Assembly (NCBI GenBank): GCA_016177735.1
Contig: JACOUS010000039.1
Coordinates: 62,001-126,000, forward strand
DNA: 64,000 bases
Direction: 5' to 3'
From: Ignavibacteriales bacterium
GTDB lineage: Bacteria; Bacteroidota; Ignavibacteria; Ignavibacteriales; Melioribacteraceae
Within the stretch, counting starts at the first letter, position 1. Every line of letters begins with the position of its first letter. Under the pieces are notes generated by a model that saw only the letters and a list, made by a program, of their open reading frames with translations, made no database searches and was not told where the DNA came from. This document shows, piece by piece, positions 43,978 to 53,463 of this stretch. The position numbers were made by a program, and so were the translations under genes.

Positions 43978-44523
43978 TTAATTCTGTTTTGGAGTAGATT
44001 TTTTTTCCGTATTCTCTTTACCGCCGATAAAAAAATTAATTACGTCCGTTGCTTTTGCACGATGACCAACAACGAGATCAATCGAAGCCGGAATTAGCTC
44101 GTGTACCGGTTTATATAAAAGCGAACCGTCTTTTGTTTCCTTAGACGGTACACTGAAAATATTCAGTAACAATAAAACTCCGCTGGTAAAAAACAGAATT
44201 TGAATTACGCCAATTACGCCTCCTATAAATTGATTAACAAAGCGGTTCAGTTTATCGAGCGGATGAACAATTCTTTTGACAATCGAAGCAATCAGTATCG
44301 TAACAAGAAAAATTAGGATGCCGGAAACAACTCCGGCAAAATATTCATCGTTGTTAAAAATCGGTGTCAACATTTTTCCCAACTTGCCGGAAAATTCAAA
44401 TGCAAAGGCAATGCCGGCAATTAAACCTATCAACCCGATTATTTTTCTGATGAGTCCGTCTTTGAAGCCGAGCAAAAAACCGACTACCGCCCCGAGAATT
44501 ATAATGTAATCGACAAAATTCAA
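43978..44523 (-). CDS. CvpA family membrane protein
   Basis: 181 residues with four transmembrane segments, opening NFVDYIIILGAVVGFLLGFKDGLIRKIIGLIG, the typical CvpA start. CvpA in E. coli is needed for colicin V production and envelope stress tolerance; its biochemical role is unclear. The charged C-terminal tail is cytosolic. The start overlaps the yqeY stop by 4 bases, and mutS2 follows, as in other genomes. Confidence 0.85.
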   Translation of the reverse strand: MNFVDYIIILGAVVGFLLGFKDGLIRKIIGLIGLIAGIAFAFEFSGKLGKMLTPIFNNDEYFAGVVSGILIFLVTILIASIVKRIVHPLDKLNRFVNQFIGGVIGVIQILFFTSGVLLLLNIFSVPSKETKDGSLLYKPVHELIPASIDLVVGHRAKATDVINFFIGGKENTEKKSTPKQN

Positions 44524-44972
44524 TTACTACTCAAAAGTTTTTCAACAATTTCTTTTATTACTTTTCCGTCTGCTTTCCCTTTTAGTGTCCTAGCTGCAAG
44601 CGGCATCAACTTCGGAAAATCTTCTTTAGCTTTCGCACCGATTTCATCGGCAATTTTTTTCACTTCCGCAGAAATTTCTTCTTGCGATAATTGTTTCGGA
44701 AGAAACTCTTCTATTATTTTTAATTCTTGCTCTTCTTTTTCCGCAAGTTCGTTCCGGTTGGCATTTCTAAATTGTTCGATTGATTCTTTCCGTTTTTTTG
44801 CGGCAGTAGTTAACATCTTAATTTCTTCTTCCGGTGTCAATTCTTTGCCGCTTCCGCTTTTTTCGAACTCGAGTATCAAAGCGCGTATCGAGCGGATTGT
44901 TTCAAGTCGGATTTTATCGCCGGATTTCATCGACTCTTTTAATTCAGTGTTAATTTTCTCTTTCAAATCCAT
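44520..44972 (-). CDS. yqeY: GatB/YqeY domain protein
   Basis: 150 residues. MDLKEKINTELKESMKSGDK, with LETIRSIRALILEFEKS and the C-terminal KADGKVIKEIVEKLL, is the YqeY family. It resembles the tail of GatB and is thought to bind tRNA, but its role is unproven. The ATG at 44972 is preceded by GAGG 8 bases upstream; a TTG 12 bases earlier would consume that site. Confidence 0.9.
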   Translation of the reverse strand: MDLKEKINTELKESMKSGDKIRLETIRSIRALILEFEKSGSGKELTPEEEIKMLTTAAKKRKESIEQFRNANRNELAEKEEQELKIIEEFLPKQLSQEEISAEVKKIADEIGAKAKEDFPKLMPLAARTLKGKADGKVIKEIVEKLLSSN

Positions 44973-44982
44973 CTCGTACCTC

Positions 44983-45019
44983 AAAAAAAAAGGCAGGCCA
45001 TTGGAGAATAACCTGCCTT
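44983..45019 (-). terminator. Rho-independent terminator of the exbB-exbD-exbD operon
   Basis: On the minus strand AAGGCAGG (45012-45019) pairs with CCTGCCTT (44990-44997), followed by a run of Ts. It lies 21 bases beyond the stop of the last exbD gene and just before yqeY. Stem, loop and T-run are all clear. Confidence 0.88.
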
Positions 45020-45040
45020 CATTAATAAATAAAAAAAAGC

Positions 45041-45454
45041 TTATATCTTTAGCATTGCAGAGTAGTTAATTCTTAAACACGAAGCTTTTCTTAACTCTTG
45101 CTGAATATCTGTAACAGCACCCATATCCGAATTTTTATCAACTCTTAAAGAAATAATTATATTCGGTAACGCTACTCTTTTTGCATACATTATCTTCTGT
45201 ATTTCTTCAAGTTTTGTAATGCTGTCATTAACTTGAATTCTGCTATCTTGCCCAACCCAAACGTAAGATACCAATCTTTTGTTTTCAATCTTTTCGATGG
45301 CTTTTGCTTCCGGCAGTCTGAACTGAACCAGAACGTCAACTTCTCGCAAAGTTGTTGTAACCATGAAAAAAAGAAGAAGCATAAAGACAATATCAGGTAA
45401 AGATGCTGTTGGTATGTTTTGCTTGGTTGAAGCTCTCTTCTTTTGGAATTTCAT
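45041..45454 (-). CDS. exbD: ExbD/TolR biopolymer transport protein (second copy)
   Basis: 137 residues. One N-terminal membrane helix (IVFMLLLFFMVTTTL) is preceded by PTASLPDIVF, where the aspartate is the proton-relay residue of ExbD/TolR. A periplasmic domain follows. It works with ExbB to turn proton-motive force into work at the outer membrane. It is the last gene of the operon before the terminator. The periplasmic end (MGAVTDIQQELRKASCLRI) is typical. Confidence 0.9.
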   Translation of the reverse strand: MKFQKKRASTKQNIPTASLPDIVFMLLLFFMVTTTLREVDVLVQFRLPEAKAIEKIENKRLVSYVWVGQDSRIQVNDSITKLEEIQKIMYAKRVALPNIIISLRVDKNSDMGAVTDIQQELRKASCLRINYSAMLKI

Positions 45455-45470
45455 TATTCAACATCCTCAA

Positions 45471-46016
45471 TTATTTTTTTATTGCTTCAGGTTCAGCAAT
45501 ACTTATTGTAATAGGAATTTTTTCTTTAATCTCTTTCATCTCTTCGCTTCTTTCATCAATATCAACAAACCGTTTGCCGTATTTGGTTTGAGCATATTCC
45601 GAACGGACTTCGAAGTAGGCTTGTTTGATTTGATCAAGAGCCTGGATGTAAAGATTATAATTTGTCTTCCTATCGGTTTTGACTGAAACAACTAATTTTT
45701 TATTACCGGGTAATTCAATCTTGCTTTCGATTCTTGGCTTTAATGTTTTTGATATCTGCGGTATTGCAATTACTTCGTTATTCAGCAGTACATCCCCGTT
45801 TTCGTTGATTAAAACAGCGGCTAATCTGTCTTTGGATATCGGAACAAATTCTTGCTGTTCAGTCGGAATAAATTCAGGCAATACCATACCAATACCGGTA
45901 TCAACGTCAATAACAGTTGACACTAAAAAGAATAATAGAAGCAAGAAAGAGATATCAGCCATAGAACTGGTAGGAATTTCGGCTTCCGGCAGTTTTCTTT
46001 TCTTTAATTTGACCAT
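45471..46016 (-). CDS. exbD: ExbD/TolR biopolymer transport protein (first copy)
   Basis: 181 residues, with PTSSMADISFLLLLFFLVSTV carrying the conserved membrane aspartate and a longer periplasmic domain than the second copy. Paired different ExbD proteins behind one ExbB are usual in Bacteroidota-type genomes, where they may form a hetero-complex. No TonB gene is adjacent. Confidence 0.9.
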   Translation of the reverse strand: MVKLKKRKLPEAEIPTSSMADISFLLLLFFLVSTVIDVDTGIGMVLPEFIPTEQQEFVPISKDRLAAVLINENGDVLLNNEVIAIPQISKTLKPRIESKIELPGNKKLVVSVKTDRKTNYNLYIQALDQIKQAYFEVRSEYAQTKYGKRFVDIDERSEEMKEIKEKIPITISIAEPEAIKK

Positions 46017-46041
46017 TTCTAAATTCTCTGATTAGTGTTAA

Positions 46042-46740
46042 CTATTTTTTGGATTTAATTTCGTATAAAGCATCAATCAATTCGATAGAGCTTTCTTCCA
46101 TATCAGCAACAATTTTATCTATTCTTGATACGAAGTAGTTGTAGAACACTTGAAGAATCATAGCAACAACAAGACCGAACAATGTAGTTAACAACGCAAC
46201 GGAGATACCGCCGGCAACAACACCAGGAGAAATTTGTGCGGCTTCTTTAATAGCATCGAATGCTTGAATCATACCCTGTACTGTTCCAGTAAAACCAAGC
46301 ATAGGAGCGAGAGCTATAAATGTTGAGATCCAGATCAATCCTTTTTCGAGGAAACCCATTTCAATTGCGCCGTAAGCCATAATAGCTTTTTCTGCGGCTT
46401 CCAAACCTTCGTCTGCTCTAAGCAAACCGGCATGAAATACAGATGCAATTGAACCGCGTGAATTTTCGCAAAGCTTTATAGCTTCTTGTACGCCTCCCTT
46501 TTGCAAGGAGTCTTTAATTTGAACGATGAATTTTTTTGTATTAACTGAAGCTCTTGAGAGTGTCCATAATCTTTCAAAAGCAAATCCTAAACCAATGATT
46601 AAACAGCCGAGAATAGGCCACATGAAAAAGCCGCCTTCAATGAATTTTTGCTGCATATAAGTAATTAGGCTCTTTTCCTCTACTTGAGCTAATACGAGCG
46701 AAATAGATCCAAAAATCTCTGCGATTTGCATAAGAGACAA
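46042..46740 (-). CDS. exbB: MotA/TolQ/ExbB proton channel protein
   Basis: 232 residues with three transmembrane segments: FFMWPILGCLIIGLGFAFER, then WISTFIALAPMLGFTGTVQG and ISVALLTTLFGLVVAMI. The last two form the proton channel. The N-terminal hydrophobic start may be a signal or an extra helix. It precedes both exbD genes and its strong GGAGG site lies just before the ATG. The energised partner may be TonB or Tol-Pal elsewhere. Confidence 0.92.
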   Translation of the reverse strand: MSLMQIAEIFGSISLVLAQVEEKSLITYMQQKFIEGGFFMWPILGCLIIGLGFAFERLWTLSRASVNTKKFIVQIKDSLQKGGVQEAIKLCENSRGSIASVFHAGLLRADEGLEAAEKAIMAYGAIEMGFLEKGLIWISTFIALAPMLGFTGTVQGMIQAFDAIKEAAQISPGVVAGGISVALLTTLFGLVVAMILQVFYNYFVSRIDKIVADMEESSIELIDALYEIKSKK

Positions 46741-46863
46741 CCTCCGTTGTTGTTATAATGATATGTTTAGTTCAAAAAATGAAATTTTTCTAAAAATTAG
46801 CTTGCAAAGATTAATTAAAGTCGCCAAAAAAGTCAATAAATAATTTTTACTACTTCACTGCTT

Positions 46864-47538
46864 TCAATCACGCGGCAGACCAATAATCTCTCCCGAAGTT
46901 GTTTTGCTGTTAAAAAATAAATTTTCTACTTCACTGCAAATTGTTTCTGTACCTACCATCGTAGAAATATCTTCAATCCATTTGCGGTTCTCAGGTGTAT
47001 CAATAATAAAAGGGGCAACAGCATTGGCTGAAATTGATTTTTCTTTCCCTTCTTTCGATAACACTTTCACCAAAAAATTAAGCGCACTTTTAGAAACACT
47101 ATAAGCAGATTTTTTTTCTTCAGGGAATAAACTTGAATATGCACTTGTAAAACAAATTGAGCCGCCGGATGAAGCACCGGCAAGTTTCATAAAATTTTTA
47201 GAGATGAGAAACGCAGAATTGAGATTTATATCAAGCATCTTTTTCCATTCTTCGTACGGAGTTTCTGCGACACTTGTTCCTCCATAATATCCGCCGATTG
47301 TAGAGTAGAGAAAATACAATTTGTTTTTATCCGGCTTCAATGCATCAAATGCGGCTTCAACATTTTTTTCTATTGATAAATCATCAACGGGAAAGAAATT
47401 AAATTTTTTGTGGTTCGCCAGCTTTGGTACGGTGCGTGCGAAGAAATAGTATTCATCGTAATTTTTATTCAAGAAAAATTCTGCGGCATACTTGCCGAGA
47501 AATCCGCCGGCACCAAATAATAAAAATACTTTTTGCAT
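46864..47538 (-). CDS. SDR family NAD(P)-dependent oxidoreductase
   Basis: 224 residues. The Rossmann start is LLFGAGGFLGKYAAEFF, with the substrate-site segment SAYSSLFPEEKKSAYSVSKS giving Ser-Tyr-x3-Lys, and a NAVAPFIIDTPENR C-terminal region. This is a classical short-chain dehydrogenase/reductase of unknown substrate. The GxxGxxG loop is in the variant form GAGGFLG. It starts 2 bases before the downstream nuclease gene ends. Confidence 0.82.
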   Translation of the reverse strand: MQKVFLLFGAGGFLGKYAAEFFLNKNYDEYYFFARTVPKLANHKKFNFFPVDDLSIEKNVEAAFDALKPDKNKLYFLYSTIGGYYGGTSVAETPYEEWKKMLDINLNSAFLISKNFMKLAGASSGGSICFTSAYSSLFPEEKKSAYSVSKSALNFLVKVLSKEGKEKSISANAVAPFIIDTPENRKWIEDISTMVGTETICSEVENLFFNSKTTSGEIIGLPRD

Positions 47539-47540
47539 AA

Positions 47541-48587
47541 TTATTTTTTATAGTAGTAAAACTTCGCACCAACCGGGAAATGATCGCTGTAACCGCCGAT
47601 GTATTTCGCACCGCTGTATGTTGGAATCATCGCACCCTTTCTGCTTCCTTCGTTTGCTATTGCAAACGGCGGCTTGATTACTTCGAAACTATCGCACACA
47701 TACTCAATCTCTTTGCCGTCTTGTAATTCGCTCGAAATAATTATTTGATCAAGCATATTCCAATCAGATTGGTATTTATAACTTCCTTCACCATCTTCAA
47801 ATTTTTTATACGATGAGTTCAGTATTTTTTTTTTTTGATTATTGCCGCAATCAAACTTTGCTGCCGATAGAACATCTGCCAGCGATAAATTGCCGGGCTC
47901 ATCATTAAAATCACCCATTATAATTATGTTGTTCGATCCGTTTTTATTTAATAAATCAACTCTTGCTTTTAAAACTTCAGCGGCAACAAAACGATTCTTC
48001 CCGGATTTTTCTTCTCCACCTCTGCGAGATGGCCAGTGATTTACAAAAAAGTTTACATTCTCTCCGCTTGCTTTATGGTTCAACGTAACTTGAAGTATGA
48101 AACGTGTATTATAATTTGTGGAAAGATTAACGCGGAGCGTATCAATTTTTACAATATCGAATTTACTCCGGTCGTAAATTAGAGCGGCATCAATTCCGCG
48201 TTCATCGGGCGATTCTCTGTGAGCAATAATGTAATCGTGGTCTTTAATTTTGTATGCGAGAAATTTTAACACGTTAATGTTTTCTACTTCTTCAACTCCG
48301 AGTATATCGGGTCCGCATCCGCTATTCATGTAATTGATAACCCTTGTAAGATTGTTCAGTTTTTTTTCGAGCCGGTCTTCAGTCCATTGTTTATCGCTTT
48401 CGGGCAAAAACTCGGAATCGTTTCTCAGCGGATCATCTTCAACATCGAATAAGTTTTCAACATTCCAATTTGCGACGTAAAACGAATCTGCCGGCTGAGT
48501 ATTCTGACATTTAATAACGAATGGCACGAAGAAAAAGATTAGTAGAAAAGATTTTTGTTGTATTGATAGGAGAAAATTTTCTTTCAT
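47541..48587 (-). CDS. Secreted endonuclease/exonuclease/phosphatase family protein
   Basis: About 348 residues. A signal peptide (SFLLIFFFVPFVIKC, possibly lipobox-like at Cys) is followed by the EEP core: VANWNVENLFD, GVEEVEN, FVNHWPSRR, MGDFNDEPG and a terminal SDHFPV. These are the Mg-dependent phosphodiesterase residues of DNase I/sphingomyelinase-like enzymes. ATG at 48587 gives the signal peptide; the earlier ATG at 48653 would add an unlikely extension. Confidence 0.85.
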   Translation of the reverse strand: MKENFLLSIQQKSFLLIFFFVPFVIKCQNTQPADSFYVANWNVENLFDVEDDPLRNDSEFLPESDKQWTEDRLEKKLNNLTRVINYMNSGCGPDILGVEEVENINVLKFLAYKIKDHDYIIAHRESPDERGIDAALIYDRSKFDIVKIDTLRVNLSTNYNTRFILQVTLNHKASGENVNFFVNHWPSRRGGEEKSGKNRFVAAEVLKARVDLLNKNGSNNIIIMGDFNDEPGNLSLADVLSAAKFDCGNNQKKKILNSSYKKFEDGEGSYKYQSDWNMLDQIIISSELQDGKEIEYVCDSFEVIKPPFAIANEGSRKGAMIPTYSGAKYIGGYSDHFPVGAKFYYYKK

Positions 48588-48636
48588 AATTATGCTGTAG
48601 TTATTATAAAATTGAATTCTTATTTTCAACATGTGT

Positions 48637-48707
48637 GTGTCAAACTTTTCCAATGCATCAAATAGGTGTTTTTAAACTCTGCTTCCAACAATGAAAAAGT
48701 TTGGCAC
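48637..48707. repeat. Palindromic MITE-like element, copy A
   Basis: GTGTCAAACTTT at 48637-48648 and AAAGTTTGGCAC at 48696-48707 form an inverted repeat of 12 bases with one mismatch, 71 bases end to end. The core contains AGGTGTTTTTAAAC, like AGGTCTTTAAAC in copy B at 61.66 kb. It lies in the gap between the EEP gene and polA. Confidence 0.7.
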
Positions 48708-48762
48708 GGCAACGATTTTCGATTGAAAATATAAACATATTTATTCTCTATAAGAAGGAATC

Positions 48763-51558
48763 ATGAGCACCGGCAAAAAAAAATTTGTGATAATAGATGC
48801 AATGGCTCTCGCGTACAAAGGTTACTATGCTTTTATATCGAGACCGTTAACAAACTCAAAGGGTGAATCGACTTCTGCTGTATTCGGTTTTATCAACCAG
48901 CTTTTAAAAATAATTGAAGATACAAAACCGGACTACCTTGCGGTTGCGTTCGATTCAAAAGAAAAAACTTTCCGGCACGAACGATACGAACATTATAAAT
49001 CATCACGCGAAGCAATGCCCGAAGATATGATTCCACAGATTCAACGAATCAAAGATGTTATCAACGCGTTCAATATTCCGATCTACATTTTACCCGGCTA
49101 CGAAGCGGATGATTTGATCGGTACTGCAGTGAAGAAAGCCGAAGAAGCCGGATTTTTATGTTTCGCAATTACTCCCGACAAAGATTATGTTCAACTAATT
49201 TCAAAAAATATTAAGGTTGTAAAACCGGGCAAATCGACAGACGAAATAATAATACTCGATGAAAACAAGGTACGCGAGGACTACGGTTTCGAACCGGTGC
49301 AAATGATTGACTATCTTGCGCTCGTCGGCGATAGTTCGGATGATATTCCCGGTGTTGCCGGAATTGGTCCAAAGACTGCTCTCCCTTTAATTCAACAGTA
49401 CAAATCGCTCGAAAATATCTACAAGCACATCGATTCAATCGAAAAGCAAGCGGTAAAAAATAAATTAATCGAAAGCAAAGAGAACGCATTTTTATCGAAG
49501 GAGCTTGCAACAATTCATACCTCGGTTGATTTCGAACTTGAAATTGAACAAGCTAAATTTGATAAACCCGATCTCGAAAAAGTGCTGAAGATTTTCGGCG
49601 AACTTGAGTTTCGTTCGCTTGCTGCAAAGTTGAAAAAATTATATGTCGATGAAACTGTTCCTGAAAAACCGGCACAAGAAGAACCGGAAACGGTCGTTGA
49701 ACAAAATTCTGCCGTAAGTATTTTTGATAAAACTAAAGTAAGCTACAAACTGATTACAAAACAGCAAGATGCAAAAGAACTGGCAAAGACATTGATGCAA
49801 AGCGGGTTGTTTGTTTTTGATACCGAAACTGATTCGCTCGATACATTCAACGTAAAACTTGCCGGCTGTTCTTTCTGCATCCAGCCGAATCATGCTTTTT
49901 TTGTTGCGGTCAATCCTTCGCGTGAATCATCGGGATTATTTTCCACCGATCTTTCCGACCGCATGCCGGTTGATGACTTCGTAAAAATTTTCAAACCGGT
50001 TTTTGAAAATCATAAATCGCAGAAAGTCTGCCAGAACGGAAAGTACGACATTGCAGTTTTGAGAACGTACGGCGTTGAAGTAAAAAATTTCTACTTCGAT
50101 ACTATGCTTGCAAGCTACGTTATCGACCCCGACCAAAAACACGGAATGGATGAACTCTCCGAAAAATATTTGAACTACAAACCGATTCCGCTGATTGATT
50201 TGATCGGCTCGAAAAAAACTCCCGAAAAGATTTTTGAGATCGAACCCGAAAGAGTCTCGGATTATTCTTGCGAGGACGCGGATATCACATTCCGTTTGTA
50301 CGAAACACTCGGTAAAATTCTTAAAAAAGACAAATTGGAAAAGGTGGTTTACGATATCGAATTCCCCCTCGTACCGGTACTGGAAGATATGGAAAGAACC
50401 GGCGTGAAGATCGACATAAAAAGTTTGAAATCTTTCAGCGATGATTTGCAAATTCTTCTTGATAACTACACAAATGAAATATACCGTGCAAGCGGACAAA
50501 CATTTAATATCAACTCAACACAACAATTGCAGAAAGTTCTTTTCGAAAAATTAAATTTACAGCCCACATCAAAAACCAAAACCGGTTATTCTACCGATGC
50601 TCGCGCGCTCGAATCTTTGAAAGGTTCTCACGAAATTATTGATATCATTTTGGATTACCGGCAAGTGCAGAAATTAAAATCTACTTATGCCGATGCGCTT
50701 CCAAATTTGATCAATACAAAAACCGGAAGAGTTCACACAACGTTTAATCAAACTGCGGCTTCAACCGGAAGACTTTCGAGCAACGACCCGAATCTTCAAA
50801 ATATTCCGATCCGTTCGGAACTCGGTAAAGAAATCAGAAAAGCTTTTGTACCGCGCGACAAAAATCATTTGATATTAAGTGCTGACTACAGCCAGATTGA
50901 ATTGAGAATAATGGCAAGCATCTGCGGCGATGAAACTTTGACGGAAGCATTTAAGAACGGAGAAGATATTCACAGACGCACCGCCGCACTCGTTTTTCAA
51001 GTTGATCCGAAAGATGTTAACCCGGATATGCGCCGCAAAGCAAAAGAGGTTAACTTTGGAATTTTGTACGGACTCGGTCCGTTCGGATTAAAATCACGGC
51101 TCGGAATTACGCAGACGGAAGCAAAAGCGATCATTGATAATTATTTCCAATCATTCAGTAAAGTAAAAAACTTTATGAACGATTCGATCCAGAGCGCTCA
51201 GAAAAAAGGATATGCAGAAACTTTACTGGGCAGAAGAAGATTTTTGAAAAACATCAACAGTAACAACCGTGTTGTGCGTCAGTTCGAAGAACGTGTTGCC
51301 ATTAACATGCCGATTCAAGGCTCAGCGGCTGATATGATAAAACTTGCGATGATAAAAATTCACAGCGAACTTGAAAAAAGAAAAACAAAAACAAAGATGG
51401 TTCTGCAAGTACACGATGAATTGGTTTTCGATGCGCACAAAGATGAAATTGACGAGCTAACACCATTGATAAAAAAATGGATGGAAGACGCTCTGCCGTT
51501 AAATGTTCCGGTTGTTGCAGAGACCGGCATTGGCGATAATTGGCTTGACGCGCATTAA
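48763..51558 (+). CDS. polA: DNA polymerase I
   Basis: 931 residues with all three domains: 5'-nuclease (FVIIDAMALAYKGYYAF..., about 1-290), 3'-5' exonuclease (about 320-520: FDTETDSLD, QNGKYDIAVL, YSCEDADIT), and polymerase (motif A SADYSQIELRIMAS, motif B RRKAKEVNFGILYGLGP, motif C VHDELVFDA). The exonuclease residues are intact, so proofreading is expected. The ribosome-binding site AAGGA precedes the ATG. It is a lone plus-strand gene. Confidence 0.97.
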   Translation: MSTGKKKFVIIDAMALAYKGYYAFISRPLTNSKGESTSAVFGFINQLLKIIEDTKPDYLAVAFDSKEKTFRHERYEHYKSSREAMPEDMIPQIQRIKDVINAFNIPIYILPGYEADDLIGTAVKKAEEAGFLCFAITPDKDYVQLISKNIKVVKPGKSTDEIIILDENKVREDYGFEPVQMIDYLALVGDSSDDIPGVAGIGPKTALPLIQQYKSLENIYKHIDSIEKQAVKNKLIESKENAFLSKELATIHTSVDFELEIEQAKFDKPDLEKVLKIFGELEFRSLAAKLKKLYVDETVPEKPAQEEPETVVEQNSAVSIFDKTKVSYKLITKQQDAKELAKTLMQSGLFVFDTETDSLDTFNVKLAGCSFCIQPNHAFFVAVNPSRESSGLFSTDLSDRMPVDDFVKIFKPVFENHKSQKVCQNGKYDIAVLRTYGVEVKNFYFDTMLASYVIDPDQKHGMDELSEKYLNYKPIPLIDLIGSKKTPEKIFEIEPERVSDYSCEDADITFRLYETLGKILKKDKLEKVVYDIEFPLVPVLEDMERTGVKIDIKSLKSFSDDLQILLDNYTNEIYRASGQTFNINSTQQLQKVLFEKLNLQPTSKTKTGYSTDARALESLKGSHEIIDIILDYRQVQKLKSTYADALPNLINTKTGRVHTTFNQTAASTGRLSSNDPNLQNIPIRSELGKEIRKAFVPRDKNHLILSADYSQIELRIMASICGDETLTEAFKNGEDIHRRTAALVFQVDPKDVNPDMRRKAKEVNFGILYGLGPFGLKSRLGITQTEAKAIIDNYFQSFSKVKNFMNDSIQSAQKKGYAETLLGRRRFLKNINSNNRVVRQFEERVAINMPIQGSAADMIKLAMIKIHSELEKRKTKTKMVLQVHDELVFDAHKDEIDELTPLIKKWMEDALPLNVPVVAETGIGDNWLDAH

Positions 51559-51564
51559 CGAACC

Positions 51565-51589
51565 ATCTCCTCCTCCTTAAAGAGGAGAT
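51565..51589 (+). terminator. Terminator hairpin after polA
   Basis: ATCTCCTC at 51565-51572 pairs with GAGGAGAT at 51582-51589, then TTTT. It lies 7 bases after the polA stop and just before the convergent PEGA gene ends, so it may serve both directions. The T-run is short. Confidence 0.65.
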
Positions 51590-51590
51590 T

Positions 51591-52310
51591 TTAATCGGTG
51601 AGAAATCTGTAAATCAAGTAACCGAAATTTATTTGCAGTAAACCGAAAGCAGCTCCGCTGTAAAGATCGTAGCGGTCAACGTCATCAAGAAGTGCCGGAT
51701 TTTTCTCTTCCACATACTGATCATACTTTTTATCGGCTTGTATTTTGTAATATGCGGCTGTTGCCCCGAGCACTGCCGCACTGCCCAACAAAACTTTGAA
51801 CCATGTTGAATTCGTAAAGCTTCCATTCCTCGGCGCGGTTGTGAAATCCAATGAAATGTTATTGTATGCTGAAAGTTCGCTTGAATGAAATGATTTGCCG
51901 GCGTTCCCTTTTTTCAATTTCACGGTCTGGAATTGATCGACAATCACAAAATTCGGACTGAACGCGGTCAGCGAATCGTAAACAAAAATTGCCGCATTAT
52001 CAGGTTTTGTTTCGATATAAATTTTATCGGACAAATTGTAGCTGCGCAAATATTCCTTGTCGCAAAGTTTGATGCTCACCGAATCATAAATTTCTTGCCC
52101 GTTCCATTTAGTTGTGTTTTCTTTTATGCCGATAAAATATTTGCCGGGAGTTACTTCTATCTTGATTCTTCCGAAGCCTTTAAAATTATCATCCACAAAA
52201 ATCAGTGAACTGTCTTTGTTGGTTTCTATTTGCAAAATTGCGGTGCAATTCTGCGCATAAATTTCCACAGCAGCAAAAAGAAAAAGTATGTTCAAAATTA
52301 TTTTTCTCAT
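51591..52310 (-). CDS. PEGA-domain-like hypothetical membrane/secreted protein
   Basis: About 239 residues. A signal peptide (IILNILFLFAAVEIYAQ) is followed by a beta-rich region with IFVDDNFKGFGRIKIEVTPGKYFIGI, the repeat shape of PEGA domains. C-terminal hydrophobic helices follow (VLLGSAAVLGATAAYY; YSGAAFGLLQINFGYLIYRFL). The C-terminus recalls the DUF5683 type. Function unknown. It starts 1 base after the PQQ-propeller gene. Confidence 0.65.
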   Translation of the reverse strand: MRKIILNILFLFAAVEIYAQNCTAILQIETNKDSSLIFVDDNFKGFGRIKIEVTPGKYFIGIKENTTKWNGQEIYDSVSIKLCDKEYLRSYNLSDKIYIETKPDNAAIFVYDSLTAFSPNFVIVDQFQTVKLKKGNAGKSFHSSELSAYNNISLDFTTAPRNGSFTNSTWFKVLLGSAAVLGATAAYYKIQADKKYDQYVEEKNPALLDDVDRYDLYSGAAFGLLQINFGYLIYRFLTD

Positions 52311-52311
52311 A

Positions 52312-53463
52312 TCAATTCTGGTTAAATGTTTTATACGCGTGCACAATCCCCCTATCTGAACCGAGATAAAGGGCTCCTTCCAAATAAACCGGAGTTAATT
52401 TTGTCCGCCTTTCGTACTCGTATGTTTTTACAATTTCACCGTTGGATTGATTAATCATATAAACTTTTTTGTTGTAATCCGGCTGAACCAAAAACGAATT
52501 TGTGAGAAGCGGAGTTGTGTTAATCACTCCGTCTGTTTTCGTCTGCCATATTTTTTTGCCGGAAGATTTCTCTACACAATAAATATTGCCGGATAAATTG
52601 CCGGTAAAAATTTTCTGATTATCGAACACCGGAGTTGAAATAATTTTGTAACCGGTATCAAGTACCCAGTTAGTTTTGCGGGTTGATAAATCAAACGAAT
52701 ACAGTTTCCCTTTTATATCGCAGAAGAAAAGAGTTCCGCCGTCAACTGTTACTCCCCCTTCAATTGCGCCGGATACTTTTTCTTTGAACAATATTGCGCC
52801 GTCATCTTTTGAAACCCCGGTCACTTCCCCTTTTTGATTTCCGAACAAAATTATTTTGCCGTCAGAAGCCGGCGAACTTAAGCTTGTTGTTTTTGTATTA
52901 ACAGACCATTCCCGCATGCAAGCAAAATTATATTTTATCACTTCGCCGAAATCCGTCACCACAATTATTCCGTCTTCGAGAAGAAGCATTTCATTATTTA
53001 CGCCGCCGTTAATTTTATCTTCGCCCAAAATTTTTCCGGTAATAAAATCGAACTGGTATATTGTTGAAAATTTTTCGTCGTAATCATTCACGATAAAAAA
53101 GATTCTCAGTTTATAAATTACCGGTGCAATTGAAATAGAACCGGAATACTTCTCGTAACCGACTTGCTTGCCATTTGTTTTATCGAAAACGTAAATGCGT
53201 CCGGAAAGATCGCTCACGAACAAATAATTGCCGAATAGAATTACAGATGAAAAATTTTGGCTTCCGTGAGTTTCGGCTTCCCACAACGGTTGAAGATATT
53301 CCGTAATCGAAATATTTTCATAAAAAGTTCTGCCCGGATTTTTGCCGTACATTAAATATCCGTTTTCTCCGGCAGACATATTTTTCAACACCAGCGGCTG
53401 AGAACAAGCATACATCAGCAGAGCAGCAAAAATATTTTTGATGAGTAATTTCAAAAATCCCAT
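52312..53463 (-). CDS. PQQ-like beta-propeller lipoprotein (BamB-like)
   Basis: 383 residues. The lipobox LMYAC is near residue 20, then about seven propeller repeats with aromatic-Gly and x-D-x-x-G-x-x-Y-x-x-D/N patterns (e.g. GRIYVFDKTNGKQVG, GKLYSFDLSTRKTNW, GNIYCVEKSSGKKIW). The fold is that of BamB and PQQ propellers, which act as scaffolds in outer-membrane assembly or as enzymes when PQQ binds. No PQQ-binding residues could be confirmed. It overlaps the upstream protease-propeller gene by 13 bases. Confidence 0.82.
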   Translation of the reverse strand: MGFLKLLIKNIFAALLMYACSQPLVLKNMSAGENGYLMYGKNPGRTFYENISITEYLQPLWEAETHGSQNFSSVILFGNYLFVSDLSGRIYVFDKTNGKQVGYEKYSGSISIAPVIYKLRIFFIVNDYDEKFSTIYQFDFITGKILGEDKINGGVNNEMLLLEDGIIVVTDFGEVIKYNFACMREWSVNTKTTSLSSPASDGKIILFGNQKGEVTGVSKDDGAILFKEKVSGAIEGGVTVDGGTLFFCDIKGKLYSFDLSTRKTNWVLDTGYKIISTPVFDNQKIFTGNLSGNIYCVEKSSGKKIWQTKTDGVINTTPLLTNSFLVQPDYNKKVYMINQSNGEIVKTYEYERRTKLTPVYLEGALYLGSDRGIVHAYKTFNQN